DNA of 64,000 nt. It comes from Kluyvera sp040932435. Lineage in GTDB: Bacteria > Pseudomonadota > Gammaproteobacteria > Enterobacterales > Enterobacteriaceae. The position numbers were made by a program, and so were the translations under genes. Each line of letters begins with the position of its first letter. Within the stretch, counting starts at the first letter, position 1. Where the stretch lies: positions 124,001 through 188,000 of the forward strand of contig NZ_JBFQGA010000001.1 in the NCBI RefSeq assembly GCF_040932435.1, given 5' to 3'. This document shows, piece after piece, positions 35,927-45,040 of the stretch. Under the pieces are notes generated by a model. That model was given only the letters and a program-made list of their open reading frames with translations. It searched no databases and was not told where the DNA came from.

Positions 35927-36208
35927 TTAACGCAGCAGGTTTCTGGCCATGCGCCAGGTGCTCCAGATACCAAGGCCTCGCCGGGCCCAGCGAACTAAAA
36001 AGCGCGGATGGCGCAGCGATACCAAGGCCGCTGCGCTGCTGGCAACCATCACCCACGAACGCAGGCTAACCAGCTTGCTCCAGCCACGGTCGTAAACCTC
36101 GGTGGCCTCGAGCCAGTCGCGCCGGCTGGCGAGCAGATCCAGCCGCTGTTGCTGAATTTGCCGAAGCAGGAGCGCCTTGCGTTCCTCACGCGACTGTCTT
36201 GGGGTCAT
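35927..36208 (-). CDS. yqjK: YqjK family membrane-associated protein
   Basis: 93 residues (E. coli 99): arginine-rich head with a helical LLLRQIQQQRLDLLASRRDW segment, one hydrophobic stretch (about 47-65), and a basic tail. ATG 36208 overlaps the yqjE stop by 4 bases (ATGA), so it is translationally coupled. Last gene of yqjC-D-E-K. Related to ElaB/YqjD-type stationary-phase ribosome-membrane tethering genes by context only; function unknown. Confidence 0.88.
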   Translation of the reverse strand: MTPRQSREERKALLLRQIQQQRLDLLASRRDWLEATEVYDRGWSKLVSLRSWVMVASSAAALVSLRHPRFLVRWARRGLGIWSTWRMARNLLR

Positions 36209-36603
36209 GGTTTATCGTCCTCTAGCAGGGCACGATCGTTTGCCAGTTCGTGGCGCGTATGGCGCAGCAGCGTTGAGCGACGGGCCTTACGTATGGTCCA
36301 GATGCCACCAATGAGCGCGAGCAGAAGCAGCGTGCCGGTGGTTGCCATCATCACGTGTAGTCGATACTGAGGATCAACCGCCCAGATGACTAACACCAGC
36401 AGGCTCATCAGGCCGAAAGCGGTAAACAGCAGGGTAAGCCCTGCCATTAACAGCAGCTGGATGAGGTTAGCCTTCTCCTCTTCCAGCTCGACGACCGCTA
36501 ATCTCAGCCGCGTTTCCACCATTTGCACCGCAAGGGTGACAATGCGCTGACCAATGCCAAGGATGTTCTTTCCTGGGCCTTGTGCGTGGTGAGAATCGTT
36601 CAT
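36205..36603 (-). CDS. yqjE: YqjE inner membrane protein (DUF1469/holin superfamily 6-like)
   Basis: 132 residues (E. coli 134). Two membrane segments (about 52-75 and 85-108) after an amphipathic VETRLRLAVVELEEEKANLI region. ATG 36603 follows yqjD by 2 bases. The frame open to 36672 overlaps yqjD and is rejected. Function unknown; coexpressed with yqjD in E. coli. Confidence 0.9.
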   Translation of the reverse strand: MNDSHHAQGPGKNILGIGQRIVTLAVQMVETRLRLAVVELEEEKANLIQLLLMAGLTLLFTAFGLMSLLVLVIWAVDPQYRLHVMMATTGTLLLLALIGGIWTIRKARRSTLLRHTRHELANDRALLEDDKP

Positions 36604-36605
36604 AC

Positions 36606-36911
36606 TTAACGACGGGTCAGCAGAACGCCCAAGACTAGGCCCACAGCTGCGCCGATGCCGACGCCGGTCCACGGGTTTTCACGTACATAGCCATCGGCTT
36701 TTGCTGCGGCTTCCCGGGTCTGTTTTGCCAGTGCGTCGCTGGTTTCACCCAGACGATCGCGGCTCTCTTTCAGCGCACTTTCCGCTTTGCTGCGCAGCTT
36801 ACTTAACTCTTCCTTGGATTTATCGGTGGAAGTATTCAGGACTTCTTCCAAGGTATCGGACAGGGCTTTAAGCTCTGCGCGTAACTGTTCTGATGTCGAA
36901 TCTTTAGCCAT
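36606..36911 (-). CDS. yqjD: Ribosome-associated tail-anchored membrane protein YqjD
   Basis: 101 residues, DUF883 family as ElaB and YgaM. A long charged helix (1-75) precedes the conserved RENPWTGVGIGAAVGLVLGVLL C-terminal membrane anchor (quoted in outline). In E. coli it is RpoS-dependent, binds 70S/100S ribosomes through its N-terminus, and anchors them to the inner membrane in stationary phase. Start ATG 36911 with AGGAGAG upstream. Confidence 0.94.
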   Translation of the reverse strand: MAKDSTSEQLRAELKALSDTLEEVLNTSTDKSKEELSKLRSKAESALKESRDRLGETSDALAKQTREAAAKADGYVRENPWTGVGIGAAVGLVLGVLLTRR

Positions 36912-36937
36912 CGTATCTCTCCTGTAAGGGTTGGTAC

Positions 36938-37306
36938 TCAATACGCGCGGGATTCCAGCGCGTTAAGTTCTTGCTGGGCTTCTTTCAGCTTGTGCTCGCG
37001 TTTAGCGACTTTTTCCGCATTACCGGTCTGTTTCGCTTCCTTCAGATCCTGCTCACGCTCGCGAACTTCATCTTTCTGGTCAGCGATTTTTTCTTGGTGA
37101 TCGGCGCGAAGTTTGCTGTCAGTACAATGAGCCTTTACCTCGCTCAGCGCTTTTTGCAGACCGTCGATACGGTGCTGATTGTTATGCTTTTGGGCATAGC
37201 CAATTTCGCGCTGAATGTCCTGCTCTTTTTCCTGACACAGTGATGTTGCTGCAGCGCTCGCGCTAAGTGAAGCGAGAGTGAGCGCAAAGATGATGCGGTA
37301 TTTCAT
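36938..37306 (-). CDS. yqjC: Periplasmic DUF1090 protein YqjC
   Basis: 122 residues with a signal peptide (MKYRIIFALTLASLSASAAA) and a highly charged helical mature part (coiled-coil-like Glu/Lys repeats, about 65-115) holding two Cys (CQEKEQ, AHCTDSK). Length equals E. coli YqjC. Start ATG 37306; the ATG at 37321 would overlap the ribosome site GGAAGG. First gene of yqjCDEK. Function unknown; linked to acid or osmotic stress by reports on its family. Confidence 0.9.
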   Translation of the reverse strand: MKYRIIFALTLASLSASAAATSLCQEKEQDIQREIGYAQKHNNQHRIDGLQKALSEVKAHCTDSKLRADHQEKIADQKDEVREREQDLKEAKQTGNAEKVAKREHKLKEAQQELNALESRAY

Positions 37307-37360
37307 GTATGGACCTTCCATTGTGCGAAGTACATTATGAGGTACTTGTACTTTTCCCAG

Positions 37361-37390
37361 TGTGCGGGTGACGATGTTGTCACACCCGCA
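37361..37390 (-). terminator. Possible mzrA terminator
   Basis: GCGGGTG / CACCCGC stem with a 12-base loop, 70 bases past the mzrA stop on the minus strand; no T-run. Confidence 0.4.
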
Positions 37391-37459
37391 ACACTAAGCA
37401 TAGTAAGTAAATTCCAAAATCACCAAAGCAGGTGAAATTATTCAGAATCTTGGAAGTGG

Positions 37460-37840
37460 CTAGCCAAATCGATGAGAGGTATCACGAAGAAGGGACAGCC
37501 AGCTTGCCGGATCGGTTTCTTCATCCTGCAGGGCGACAACGTAGACGTGCGGAAGCGTAGTATCGAGTACTCGTTTCGCCGCAGCGCTTTGTTCGCTGGA
37601 TTCAAAGGTAATCAGTAGCGCATCATCCTTTGGCGTGATGCTTTTAAAACGAATGCCGTTCGCGTCCAGATGGTGTGATATGGAGAAACCATCTGGCATG
37701 TTAGCTTGATTCATTGGGCGGATGGCGAGCGTAGACTCTTCACGCTGAATCGCGGCCCATAGCCAGAGCATGATGCACAACATCAGCATCACGCTCATGC
37801 CTAATGCAAAACGGCGGAGCAGAAGGTGGTTAGACCCCAT
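37460..37840 (-). CDS. mzrA: EnvZ/OmpR modulator MzrA (YqjB)
   Basis: 126-residue bitopic inner membrane protein with an N-terminal anchor (about 8-30) and periplasmic domain. The conserved ESTLAIRPMNQ, MPDGFSISHHLDANGI and SITPKDDALLITFESSEQSAAAK stretches identify it. In E. coli it is CpxR-induced and binds EnvZ to connect the two envelope stress systems. The cytoplasmic N-terminus differs from E. coli. It lies 3 bases after yqjA, so the two are cotranscribed. Confidence 0.9.
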   Translation of the reverse strand: MGSNHLLLRRFALGMSVMLMLCIMLWLWAAIQREESTLAIRPMNQANMPDGFSISHHLDANGIRFKSITPKDDALLITFESSEQSAAAKRVLDTTLPHVYVVALQDEETDPASWLSLLRDTSHRFG

Positions 37841-37843
37841 AAA

Positions 37844-38506
37844 TTACCCTCGATTACCGTATTTTTTCTTCCACACCACGACCAGCGATCCTACCAGACC
37901 AAACACCAGCAGGATAACCGGCAACAGCATCAGGCAGGACATCAACGCGTCTTCGTACTTCTGGAAGACGGGGGTTTTGCCCAGTAGGAAGCCTAGCGTC
38001 GTCAGAATCAACACCCACAGCAGGCCGCTCATCCAGTTAAAAAACTGGAAACGGGCGTTGTTCAGTCCCGACAGACCGGCAATGGTTGGCAGCAGTGTGC
38101 GAACAAAGGCAATAAAGCGACCAATCAACAGGGCTGAGAGACCATGTTTGTGGAACATATGGTGCGCACGCTGGTGATAATGGGCGGGAAGATGCGACAG
38201 CCAGTTCTGCACAATACGGGTATTTCCTAGCCATTTGCCTTGGATATAGCTGACCCAGCAGCCTAAGCTCGCGGCAACCGTCAGGAGAATGACCGTCTGC
38301 GGGAAGCCCATCGCGCCTTTGGCAATCAGTACGCCAACTAACACCAGCAGGCTGTCGCCTGGCAGGAAGGCGGCCGGAAGCAGACCATTCTCAAGGAACA
38401 GAATCATAAATAAGACAAAATAGAGCATACCAATCATGGACGGATTCGCGAGCGTCTCGAAATCCTGGCTCCATAGGGCATTTAAGAGTTGGGTTAGTAG
38501 TTCCAT
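37844..38506 (-). CDS. yqjA: DedA-family membrane protein YqjA
   Basis: 220 residues as in E. coli. DedA/VTT-domain inner membrane protein with FLPGDSLLVLVG and the RFIAFVRTLLPTIAG arginine motif. Members support proton motive force, alkaline pH tolerance and lipid-carrier recycling; YqjA is functionally redundant with YghB in E. coli. It is the first gene of yqjA-mzrA. Confidence 0.94.
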   Translation of the reverse strand: MELLTQLLNALWSQDFETLANPSMIGMLYFVLFMILFLENGLLPAAFLPGDSLLVLVGVLIAKGAMGFPQTVILLTVAASLGCWVSYIQGKWLGNTRIVQNWLSHLPAHYHQRAHHMFHKHGLSALLIGRFIAFVRTLLPTIAGLSGLNNARFQFFNWMSGLLWVLILTTLGFLLGKTPVFQKYEDALMSCLMLLPVILLVFGLVGSLVVVWKKKYGNRG

Positions 38507-38790
38507 TCACGATTCCTGGTACATCGATTAACGTAATGCCTGAACGCGCAGCGAAGTCTTGTTTATTTCTATTTTAATAGCATCGCGGTAAATACGCGCT
38601 GAACAGTCCCTTGTTTTGGCGAAAAAAGATAAAACGACAAAATGCATTCAATTGTAACAAATGGTCTGGTTTATCGTCACGGAAATTGCAATTTGTTGCT
38701 GATTGATTTTGCGGCTTACTGCGGGGAGAGGCTAGGGGATTTACAAAGGCTTACCCACACTGAAAGTCAGGCAAGCCTTGGAATGCGGCG
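38507..38790. other. exuR-yqjA intergenic region
   Basis: 284 bases with no gene. It should hold the CpxR-controlled yqjA promoter, and near the exuR end a hairpin (AAAGGCTTACC 38745-38755, GGCAAGCCTT 38770-38779) that can terminate exuR. Confidence 0.5.
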
Positions 38791-39567
38791 TTACTTACTG
38801 CCAGCGGTGGCGGTATCCAAATGAACAACCGGGTTGTCGGCAAACAGATAACGGTCGGCGTTGAACTCGAAGTCATCGCTGGTTTCGTTAAACAACATCA
38901 GCTTGGTGTTTTCCAAGTGCTGCCACATCGCGAGCTTAGCCGCATGTGGGTCCTTACGGATCAGCGCCTTGAGGATTTGATCGTGATCGTCACACCAGTT
39001 ATCGACGGTACGTGAGTCGATATGGTCGTGCAGTTTTTTCCAGTACGGGTTATGCACGCGCTGGGTCCACATTTTCTCAACGATTGCCGCGAGCGCGGTA
39101 TTCTGCGTAGCCAAGGCAACCTGGACGTGGAACTGGAGATCCCACTCCGAGTCGCGGAAACACTTCTCTTTGCGCGCCTTTTCTTGGATCTCCATCAGCT
39201 TCATGATGTCCTGCTTGGTGACCTGGGTGGCGGCAAATTCCGCGATGTTACTTTCAATCAGCTGGCGTGCTTGCAGCAGTTCGAAGGGACCATAGTTGGC
39301 GAACTCCAGATTTTCATCCGGGGCCTGGTGGTATTTCGCCTGATTCGACATGACGTGGATGCCCGATCCTTTACGGACTTCAACGTAGCCTTCAACTTCC
39401 AGCATGATAATCGCTTCACGAACCACCGTACGGCTGACGTTTTTCTCATCGGCAATAAAGCGCTCTGCAGGCAGCTTTTCGCCCACAAGATAAACGCCTT
39501 GCTCAATGCGTTCTTTTAGCTCAGCAGCGAGTTGCTGATATAAACGTCGTGCGTCAGTGATTTCCAT
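38791..39567 (-). CDS. exuR: Hexuronate repressor ExuR (GntR/FadR type)
   Basis: 258 residues as in E. coli. GntR winged helix-turn-helix (about 8-75, NVSRTVVREAIIMLEVEGYVEVRKGSG in parts) and an all-helical FCD ligand domain. It represses exuT and uxaCA; hexuronates release it. Start ATG 39567 (MEITDARRL) with GGAGAG upstream; the frame open to 39633 runs through the operator. A candidate ExuR operator lies about 30 bases upstream, suggesting autoregulation. Confidence 0.95.
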   Translation of the reverse strand: MEITDARRLYQQLAAELKERIEQGVYLVGEKLPAERFIADEKNVSRTVVREAIIMLEVEGYVEVRKGSGIHVMSNQAKYHQAPDENLEFANYGPFELLQARQLIESNIAEFAATQVTKQDIMKLMEIQEKARKEKCFRDSEWDLQFHVQVALATQNTALAAIVEKMWTQRVHNPYWKKLHDHIDSRTVDNWCDDHDQILKALIRKDPHAAKLAMWQHLENTKLMLFNETSDDFEFNADRYLFADNPVVHLDTATAGSK

Positions 39568-39595
39568 ATGCTCTCCAGGCAGGGTACGGCAGGTT

Positions 39596-39614
39596 AAATT
39601 TGTTATACCACTTT
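39596..39614. promoter_or_regulatory. Candidate ExuR operator upstream of exuR
   Basis: AAATTTGTTATACCACTTT resembles the UxuR/ExuR-type palindrome AAATTGGTATACCAATTT and the site near uxaC. Confidence 0.6.
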
Positions 39615-39642
39615 TACGAGCAGCTAACCACAATTTGACATG

Positions 39643-39670
39643 AAAAAAGCCGCCTAGAGTCAGGCGGCTT
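39643..39670 (-). terminator. exuT terminator
   Basis: Minus strand AAGCCGCCT-GACTCT-AGGCGGCTTTTTT: strong stem and T-run 27 bases after the exuT stop. It separates exuT from exuR, which has its own promoter between this and its start. Confidence 0.9.
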
Positions 39671-39696
39671 AAGAGAAAACAGATCTTGCTTACAGA

Positions 39697-41001
39697 TTAG
39701 CTTTGCGTGGCAGGCTGCGTCGAGTGTCCGGAGTCTGATTCACCGTTGTCCGCCTGCTTATTCTGCAGGACGGTCCAGATGACCAAGGCACCTAACAAGT
39801 CGAAGATAGCCAATACTGCGAACAGTGGGCTAAAGCCGATGGTATCAGCCAGTGCGCCAACCACCAGAGCAAACATGGTGCTTGCCATCCATGCCGCCAT
39901 CCCGGTCAGACCGTTGGCGGTGGCGACTTCGTTACGACCGAAGACGTCAGAAGACAGCGTAATCAGCGCGCCGGACAGTGACTGGTGAGCGAAGCCGCCG
40001 AGGCACAGCAGGGCGATAGCAATGTACGGGCTGGTGAACAGACCGATGAGGCCCGGGCCAATCATCAGCAGTGCGCCCATGGTGACAACCATTTTACGCG
40101 AAACGATCAGATTCACACCGAACCAGCGCTGGAACAGCGGCGGCAGGTAACCACCGATAACGCAGCCGAGGTCAGCAAACAGCATTGGCATCCACGCAAA
40201 CATCGCGATTTCTTTCAGATCAAAGCCATAAACTTTAAACATGAACAGTGGGATCCAGGCGTTGAAGGTACCCCAAGCTGGTTCTGCCAAGAAACGCGGC
40301 AGAGCAATGCCCCAGAAACGACGGGTCTGAATAATCTGCCATGGCGACATTTTCTTACCGTTGTTGGTCTGGTGCTGTGCTTCCTGACCGCCAATGATGT
40401 ACTCGCGTTCTTCATCGGTTAATTTTTTCTGATCGCGCGGGTGTTTGTAGAAGACCAGCCAGCACATGGCCCAGATGAAGCTCAGGACACCGGAGATGAT
40501 GAACGCCATCTGCCAGCTGTGCATCACGATAGCCCAGACGACTAACGGAGGCGCAATCATCCCACCAATAGAGGAACCGACGTTAAAGTAGCCGACCGCG
40601 ATAGAACGCTCTTTAGCCGGGAACCATTCGGAGCTGGCTTTCAAGCCCGCCGGGATCATTGCCGCTTCAGCTGCACCAACCGCGCCACGTGCGATTGCCA
40701 GACCGCCCCAACTGCCTGCCAGCGCGGTTGCGCCGCAGAAGATAGCCCAGGCAACGGCGAAGAAGGCATAACCGATTTTCGTCCCCAGAACGTCCAGTAC
40801 GTATCCGGCGACCGGTTGCATCACGGTGTAGGCTGCAGAGTAAGCAGCGATGATATAGGAATATTGCTGTGTGGAAATGTGCAGCTCGGCCATCAGTGTC
40901 GGTGCCGCTGCCGCCACGGTATTACGTGTCAGGTATCCCAGCACGGTGCCCATTGTCACCAGTGCAATCATATACCAACGTAACCCTTTAATTTTACGCA
41001 T
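39697..41001 (-). CDS. exuT: Hexuronate MFS transporter ExuT
   Basis: 434-residue major facilitator of the anion:cation symporter branch with twelve membrane segments. It imports galacturonate and glucuronate. Typical elements: VLGYLTRNTVAAAAPTL, AGYVLDVLGTKIGYA and KASSEWFPAKERSIA. Related to GarP in this window. The C-terminal tail after residue 415 is polar. Divergent from uxaCA across a 470-base regulatory region. Confidence 0.95.
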   Translation of the reverse strand: MRKIKGLRWYMIALVTMGTVLGYLTRNTVAAAAPTLMAELHISTQQYSYIIAAYSAAYTVMQPVAGYVLDVLGTKIGYAFFAVAWAIFCGATALAGSWGGLAIARGAVGAAEAAMIPAGLKASSEWFPAKERSIAVGYFNVGSSIGGMIAPPLVVWAIVMHSWQMAFIISGVLSFIWAMCWLVFYKHPRDQKKLTDEEREYIIGGQEAQHQTNNGKKMSPWQIIQTRRFWGIALPRFLAEPAWGTFNAWIPLFMFKVYGFDLKEIAMFAWMPMLFADLGCVIGGYLPPLFQRWFGVNLIVSRKMVVTMGALLMIGPGLIGLFTSPYIAIALLCLGGFAHQSLSGALITLSSDVFGRNEVATANGLTGMAAWMASTMFALVVGALADTIGFSPLFAVLAIFDLLGALVIWTVLQNKQADNGESDSGHSTQPATQS

Positions 41002-41473
41002 GTAAACCTCGTCGTGTTGTTATCTCTGCGAGTTCCGCAGCCATCTCCCATGTTGCAGGGGATGTCTTAATCGAGGGGCTTACCGAAGAAGTGATTCCCG
41101 GTACGGCCCGAACTTGCCATTAATACGTCTGCTGAATTCGGTATCCGTACCGCTCAATCAGGTGTCTGTATTGACCACCACCAATGCATTCCGTCGTTCA
41201 ATGTATTTCGACGGAGGGCAAGATAACTTGTCATACAACTTTAAAAGGTGAATACCGTCACAAAAGAGGTATTTACCATAGTGTTTAAGGGGTAGATATA
41301 TCAGGCCAGTCGTGGCGCGGCTTGCAGAGGAGTTTGGCTGATTTTTTTGTCATTTTTTGTCAGGGTTTATTGATCTAACTCACGAAAAAAATCTCTGTTC
41401 CACGAAATTGGTGTGATAACTTTGACAGCATTACAGATAAGCATCTGACCCACTCGTTGAGAGGAAGACGATA
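41002..41473. promoter_or_regulatory. Divergent exuT / uxaC control region
   Basis: 472 bases with no gene. AAATTGGTGTGATAACTTT (41405-41423) is a candidate ExuR operator near the uxaC side; GAGGTATTTACCATA (about 41266-41280) is a weaker one on the exuT side. TGATCTAACTCACG (41370-41383) resembles a degenerate CRP site. The strong GAGAGGAAG ribosome site of uxaC ends the region. Confidence 0.6.
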
Positions 41474-42886
41474 ATGACCGCGTTTATGACTGAAGATTTC
41501 CTGTTAGACACCGAATTTGCTCGCCGTCTGTACCACGACTACGCAAAAGACCAGCCGATTTTCGATTATCACTGCCATCTGCCACCACAACAGGTTGCGC
41601 AGGACTATCGTTTCAAAAACCTGTATGACATCTGGCTGAAAGGCGATCACTACAAGTGGCGCGCGATGCGTACCAACGGCGTGGCGGAACGTCTGTGCAC
41701 CGGCGACGCATCTGACCGTGAGAAATTTGAAGCATGGGCGGCGACCGTACCGCACACGATCGGTAACCCTCTGTACCACTGGACGCATCTGGAACTGCGC
41801 CGTCCGTTCGGTATCACTGGCAAGCTGCTGTCACCAGCCACCGCTGGCGAAATCTGGGATGAGTGTAATGAACTGCTGGCACAGGATAAGTTTTCTGCGC
41901 GCGGCATCATGAAACAGATGAACGTCAAAATGGCGGGCACCACTGATGATCCAATCGATTCTCTGGAACATCACGCCGTCATCGCGCAGGACACCTCCTT
42001 TGATGTGAAAGTGCTGCCTAGCTGGCGCCCGGATAAAGCCTTCAACATTGAGCAGGCAACCTTCGGCGACTATATGGCGAAACTCGCTGAGGTTTCTGAC
42101 ACTGAAATCCGTCGCTTTGCCGACCTGCAGACTGCGCTGACCAAGCGTCTGGATCACTTTGCTGCCCACGGCTGTAAAGTATCCGACCATGCGCTGGACG
42201 TAGTGCTGTTTGCCGAATCTAACGAAGCAGAACTCGACAGCATCCTGGCCCGTCGTCTGGCAGGTGAAACGCTGAGCGAGCACGAAGTGGCACAGTTCAA
42301 AACCGCCGTGCTGGTCTTCCTTGGCGCTGAATACGCTCGTCGCGAATGGGTACAGCAGTACCACATTGGCGCGCTGCGTAATAACAACCAGCGTCAGTTC
42401 AAGCTGCTGGGCGCGGATGTCGGCTTCGACTCCATCAACGACCGTCCGATGGCGGAAGAACTGTCTAAGCTGCTGAGCAAGCAGAACGAACAGAACCTGC
42501 TGCCAAAAACGATCCTCTACTGTCTGAACCCGCGCGACAACGAAGTGCTGGGTACCATGATCGGTAACTTCCAAGGTGAAGGGATGCCGGGCAAGATGCA
42601 GTTCGGTTCCGGCTGGTGGTTCAACGACCAAAAAGACGGTATGGAACGCCAGATGACCCAGCTTGCCCAGCTTGGCCTGCTGAGCCGTTTTGTTGGGATG
42701 CTGACCGATAGCCGTAGCTTCCTGTCTTATACCCGCCATGAATACTTCCGCCGTATTCTGTGCCAAATGATTGGTCGTTGGGTTGCTGCGGGCGAAGCGC
42801 CTGCCGACATCCAACTGCTGGGTGAGATGGTGAGAAATATTTGCTTTAACAATGCGCGTGACTACTTCGCCATTGAACTGAACTAA
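41474..42886 (+). CDS. uxaC: Uronate isomerase UxaC
   Basis: Amidohydrolase-superfamily isomerase, 470 residues, converting galacturonate/glucuronate to tagaturonate/fructuronate. Metal-site motif FDYHCHLPP near residues 30-38; closely similar to E. coli UxaC throughout. Start ATG 41474 with a GAGAGGA ribosome site. The next step needs UxaB (tagaturonate reductase), which is not in this window, then UxaA. Confidence 0.97.
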   Translation: MTAFMTEDFLLDTEFARRLYHDYAKDQPIFDYHCHLPPQQVAQDYRFKNLYDIWLKGDHYKWRAMRTNGVAERLCTGDASDREKFEAWAATVPHTIGNPLYHWTHLELRRPFGITGKLLSPATAGEIWDECNELLAQDKFSARGIMKQMNVKMAGTTDDPIDSLEHHAVIAQDTSFDVKVLPSWRPDKAFNIEQATFGDYMAKLAEVSDTEIRRFADLQTALTKRLDHFAAHGCKVSDHALDVVLFAESNEAELDSILARRLAGETLSEHEVAQFKTAVLVFLGAEYARREWVQQYHIGALRNNNQRQFKLLGADVGFDSINDRPMAEELSKLLSKQNEQNLLPKTILYCLNPRDNEVLGTMIGNFQGEGMPGKMQFGSGWWFNDQKDGMERQMTQLAQLGLLSRFVGMLTDSRSFLSYTRHEYFRRILCQMIGRWVAAGEAPADIQLLGEMVRNICFNNARDYFAIELN

Positions 42887-42900
42887 GGTCTGGGGTTGGT

Positions 42901-44388
42901 ATGCAATACATCAAGATCCATGCGCTGGATAATGTCGCGGTAGCGCTCGCTGATTTGGCTGAAGGGACGGAAGTTACCGTTGATGGTCAGGTCGTAACCC
43001 TGCGCCAGGCGGTGACTCGCGGCCATAAATTCGCTTTACACGATATTGCGAAAGGCGAAAACGTCATTAAATACGGTTTGCCAATCGGTCATACGTTGGC
43101 GGACGTTGCGGCGGGTGAGCATATTCATGCTCATAACACGCGCACTAATCTGAGCGACTTGGACACGTATCGCTACCAACCTGATTTCCAGGCCGAAGTC
43201 GCCCAGCCAGCCGATCGTGAGGTGCAGATTTATCGCCGCCCGAACGGCGAGGTTGGGGTGCGTAACGAACTGTGGATCCTGCCGACAGTGGGTTGCGTTA
43301 ACGCGATGGCTCGCCAGATGCAGACGCGTTTTCTCAAAGAGAGCAACGACGCAGAAGATATTGATGGTGTTCATCTCTTCAGCCACACCTACGGCTGCTC
43401 GCAGCTGGGTGATGACCATATCAACACCCGTACCATGCTGCAAAATATGGTGCGTCACCCAAATGCGGGTGCGGTGCTGGTCGTGGGGCTGGGCTGTGAG
43501 AACAACCAGATTGATGCCTTCCGCGAAACCTTAGGCGAGTTCGACCCGGAACGCGTTCACTTCATGGTCTGCCAACACCAGGAAGACGAAGTGGAAGCGG
43601 GGCTTGAACACCTTCGCCAGCTTTATGCCGTGATGCGCAACGATAAGCGTGAGCCGGGTAAACTGGGCGAGCTGAAGTTTGGTCTGGAGTGCGGCGGGTC
43701 TGATGGCCTGTCCGGTATTACCGCCAACCCGATGCTGGGTCGCTTCTCTGACTACGTGATTGCCAATGGCGGCACCACCGTGCTGACCGAAGTGCCGGAA
43801 ATGTTCGGTGCCGAGCAGCTGCTGATGGATCATTGTCGCGATGAAGAGACTTTCGGCAAACTGGTGACGATGGTTAATGACTTCAAGCAGTACTTCATTG
43901 CCCATAATCAGCCGATCTACGAGAACCCATCACCGGGTAACAAAGCAGGCGGCATTACCACGCTGGAAGATAAATCGCTGGGTTGTACGCAGAAAGCGGG
44001 TTCCAGCCAGGTGGTTGACGTGCTGCGCTACGGCGAGCGCCTGAAAACCCACGGCCTGAATCTGCTGAGTGCACCGGGTAACGATGCCGTTGCCACCAGC
44101 GCATTGGCCGGAGCGGGCTGCCACATGGTGCTGTTCAGTACCGGTCGCGGCACACCGTATGGCGGTTTTGTGCCAACGGTGAAGATCGCCACCAATAGCG
44201 AACTGGCAGCGAAGAAAAAGCACTGGATCGACTTCGATGCCGGCCAACTGATTCACGGTAAAGCGATGCCTGAGCTGTTGAACGAATTCGTCGACACCAT
44301 CGTTGATTTTGCCAACGGCAAACAGACCTGCAACGAGCGCAACGATTTCCGCGAGCTGGCGCTGTTTAAGAGTGGCGTCACGTTGTAA
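42901..44388 (+). CDS. uxaA: Altronate dehydratase UxaA
   Basis: 495 residues of the UxaA/GarD iron-dependent dehydratase family, making 2-keto-3-deoxygluconate from D-altronate. N-terminal SAF-like domain (KFALHDIAKGENVIKYG) and catalytic motifs LFSHTYGCSQLG, GLECGGSDGLSGITANPM, STGRGTPYGGFVP. It follows uxaC by 14 bases. A paralogue of garD in the same window. Confidence 0.97.
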   Translation: MQYIKIHALDNVAVALADLAEGTEVTVDGQVVTLRQAVTRGHKFALHDIAKGENVIKYGLPIGHTLADVAAGEHIHAHNTRTNLSDLDTYRYQPDFQAEVAQPADREVQIYRRPNGEVGVRNELWILPTVGCVNAMARQMQTRFLKESNDAEDIDGVHLFSHTYGCSQLGDDHINTRTMLQNMVRHPNAGAVLVVGLGCENNQIDAFRETLGEFDPERVHFMVCQHQEDEVEAGLEHLRQLYAVMRNDKREPGKLGELKFGLECGGSDGLSGITANPMLGRFSDYVIANGGTTVLTEVPEMFGAEQLLMDHCRDEETFGKLVTMVNDFKQYFIAHNQPIYENPSPGNKAGGITTLEDKSLGCTQKAGSSQVVDVLRYGERLKTHGLNLLSAPGNDAVATSALAGAGCHMVLFSTGRGTPYGGFVPTVKIATNSELAAKKKHWIDFDAGQLIHGKAMPELLNEFVDTIVDFANGKQTCNERNDFRELALFKSGVTL

Positions 44389-44410
44389 TAGCATTGTTAT
44401 CTGATACGAT

Positions 44411-44447
44411 AAAACGGCGTTTCAAATACTGAAGCGCCGTTTTTTTG
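44411..44447 (+). terminator. uxaCA terminator
   Basis: AAAACGGCG-TTTC...GAAG-CGCCGTTTTTTT hairpin, 22 bases after the uxaA stop. Confidence 0.92.
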
Positions 44448-44470
44448 GCTTCGTTTCTCAGGGACTTTTC

Positions 44471-45022
44471 ATGACCACGTATTGGCTGGCCCAGGGCGTA
44501 GGAATCATCGCTTTTCTGATTGGCATCACCACGTTTATCAACCGCGACGAGCGTCGTTTTAAGTTTCAGCTCGCCATCTACAGCGGCGTGATTGGCCTGC
44601 ACTTTTTCTTGATGGGGGCAATCCCGGCCGGGGCTAGCGCCGAGCTTAACGTGATTCGTACGGTGATTTCGGTTTATACCCGACGTTTGTGGGTGATGTT
44701 CTTATTTATCGCCCTGACGCTTATCATCGGCATCAGTAAACTTCAGCATGCCATGGAGATTTTGCCGGTTATCGGCACGGTGGCCAGCACCTGGGCGCTG
44801 TTTCGGTGCAAAGGGCTGACGGTGCGCTGCGTGATGTGGTGCTCGACCGCCTGCTGGGTGATGCACAATTTCTGGCTGGGTTCGATTGGCGGCACGCTAA
44901 TTGAAGGCAGCTTCCTCGTGATGAACGGCCTGAATATTATTCGCTTCTGGCGAATGCAGCGTAAGGGAATCGATCCGTTTAAGGTCGAGAAGAAGGTGCA
45001 GGAAGAAAGCCCCTCCGCCTGA
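44471..45022 (+). CDS. ygjV: Inner membrane protein YgjV
   Basis: 183 residues as in E. coli; about six membrane segments, YgjV/Imp family. Conserved IGLHFFLMGAIPAGASAELN (membrane loop) and a lysine-rich cytoplasmic tail. Function unknown. ATG 44471 follows GGGAC. A GC-rich hairpin (about 45010-45033) spans its stop and may end it and sstT, which is convergent 18 bases away. Confidence 0.9.
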   Translation: MTTYWLAQGVGIIAFLIGITTFINRDERRFKFQLAIYSGVIGLHFFLMGAIPAGASAELNVIRTVISVYTRRLWVMFLFIALTLIIGISKLQHAMEILPVIGTVASTWALFRCKGLTVRCVMWCSTACWVMHNFWLGSIGGTLIEGSFLVMNGLNIIRFWRMQRKGIDPFKVEKKVQEESPSA

Positions 45023-45040
45023 TGGCGAAGGGGAGGAAGG

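Noticed and set aside
41831..42814. 327-residue frame antisense to uxaC
   Set aside because: Shadow of UxaC codon usage; uxaC is certain and the antisense product resembles nothing known.
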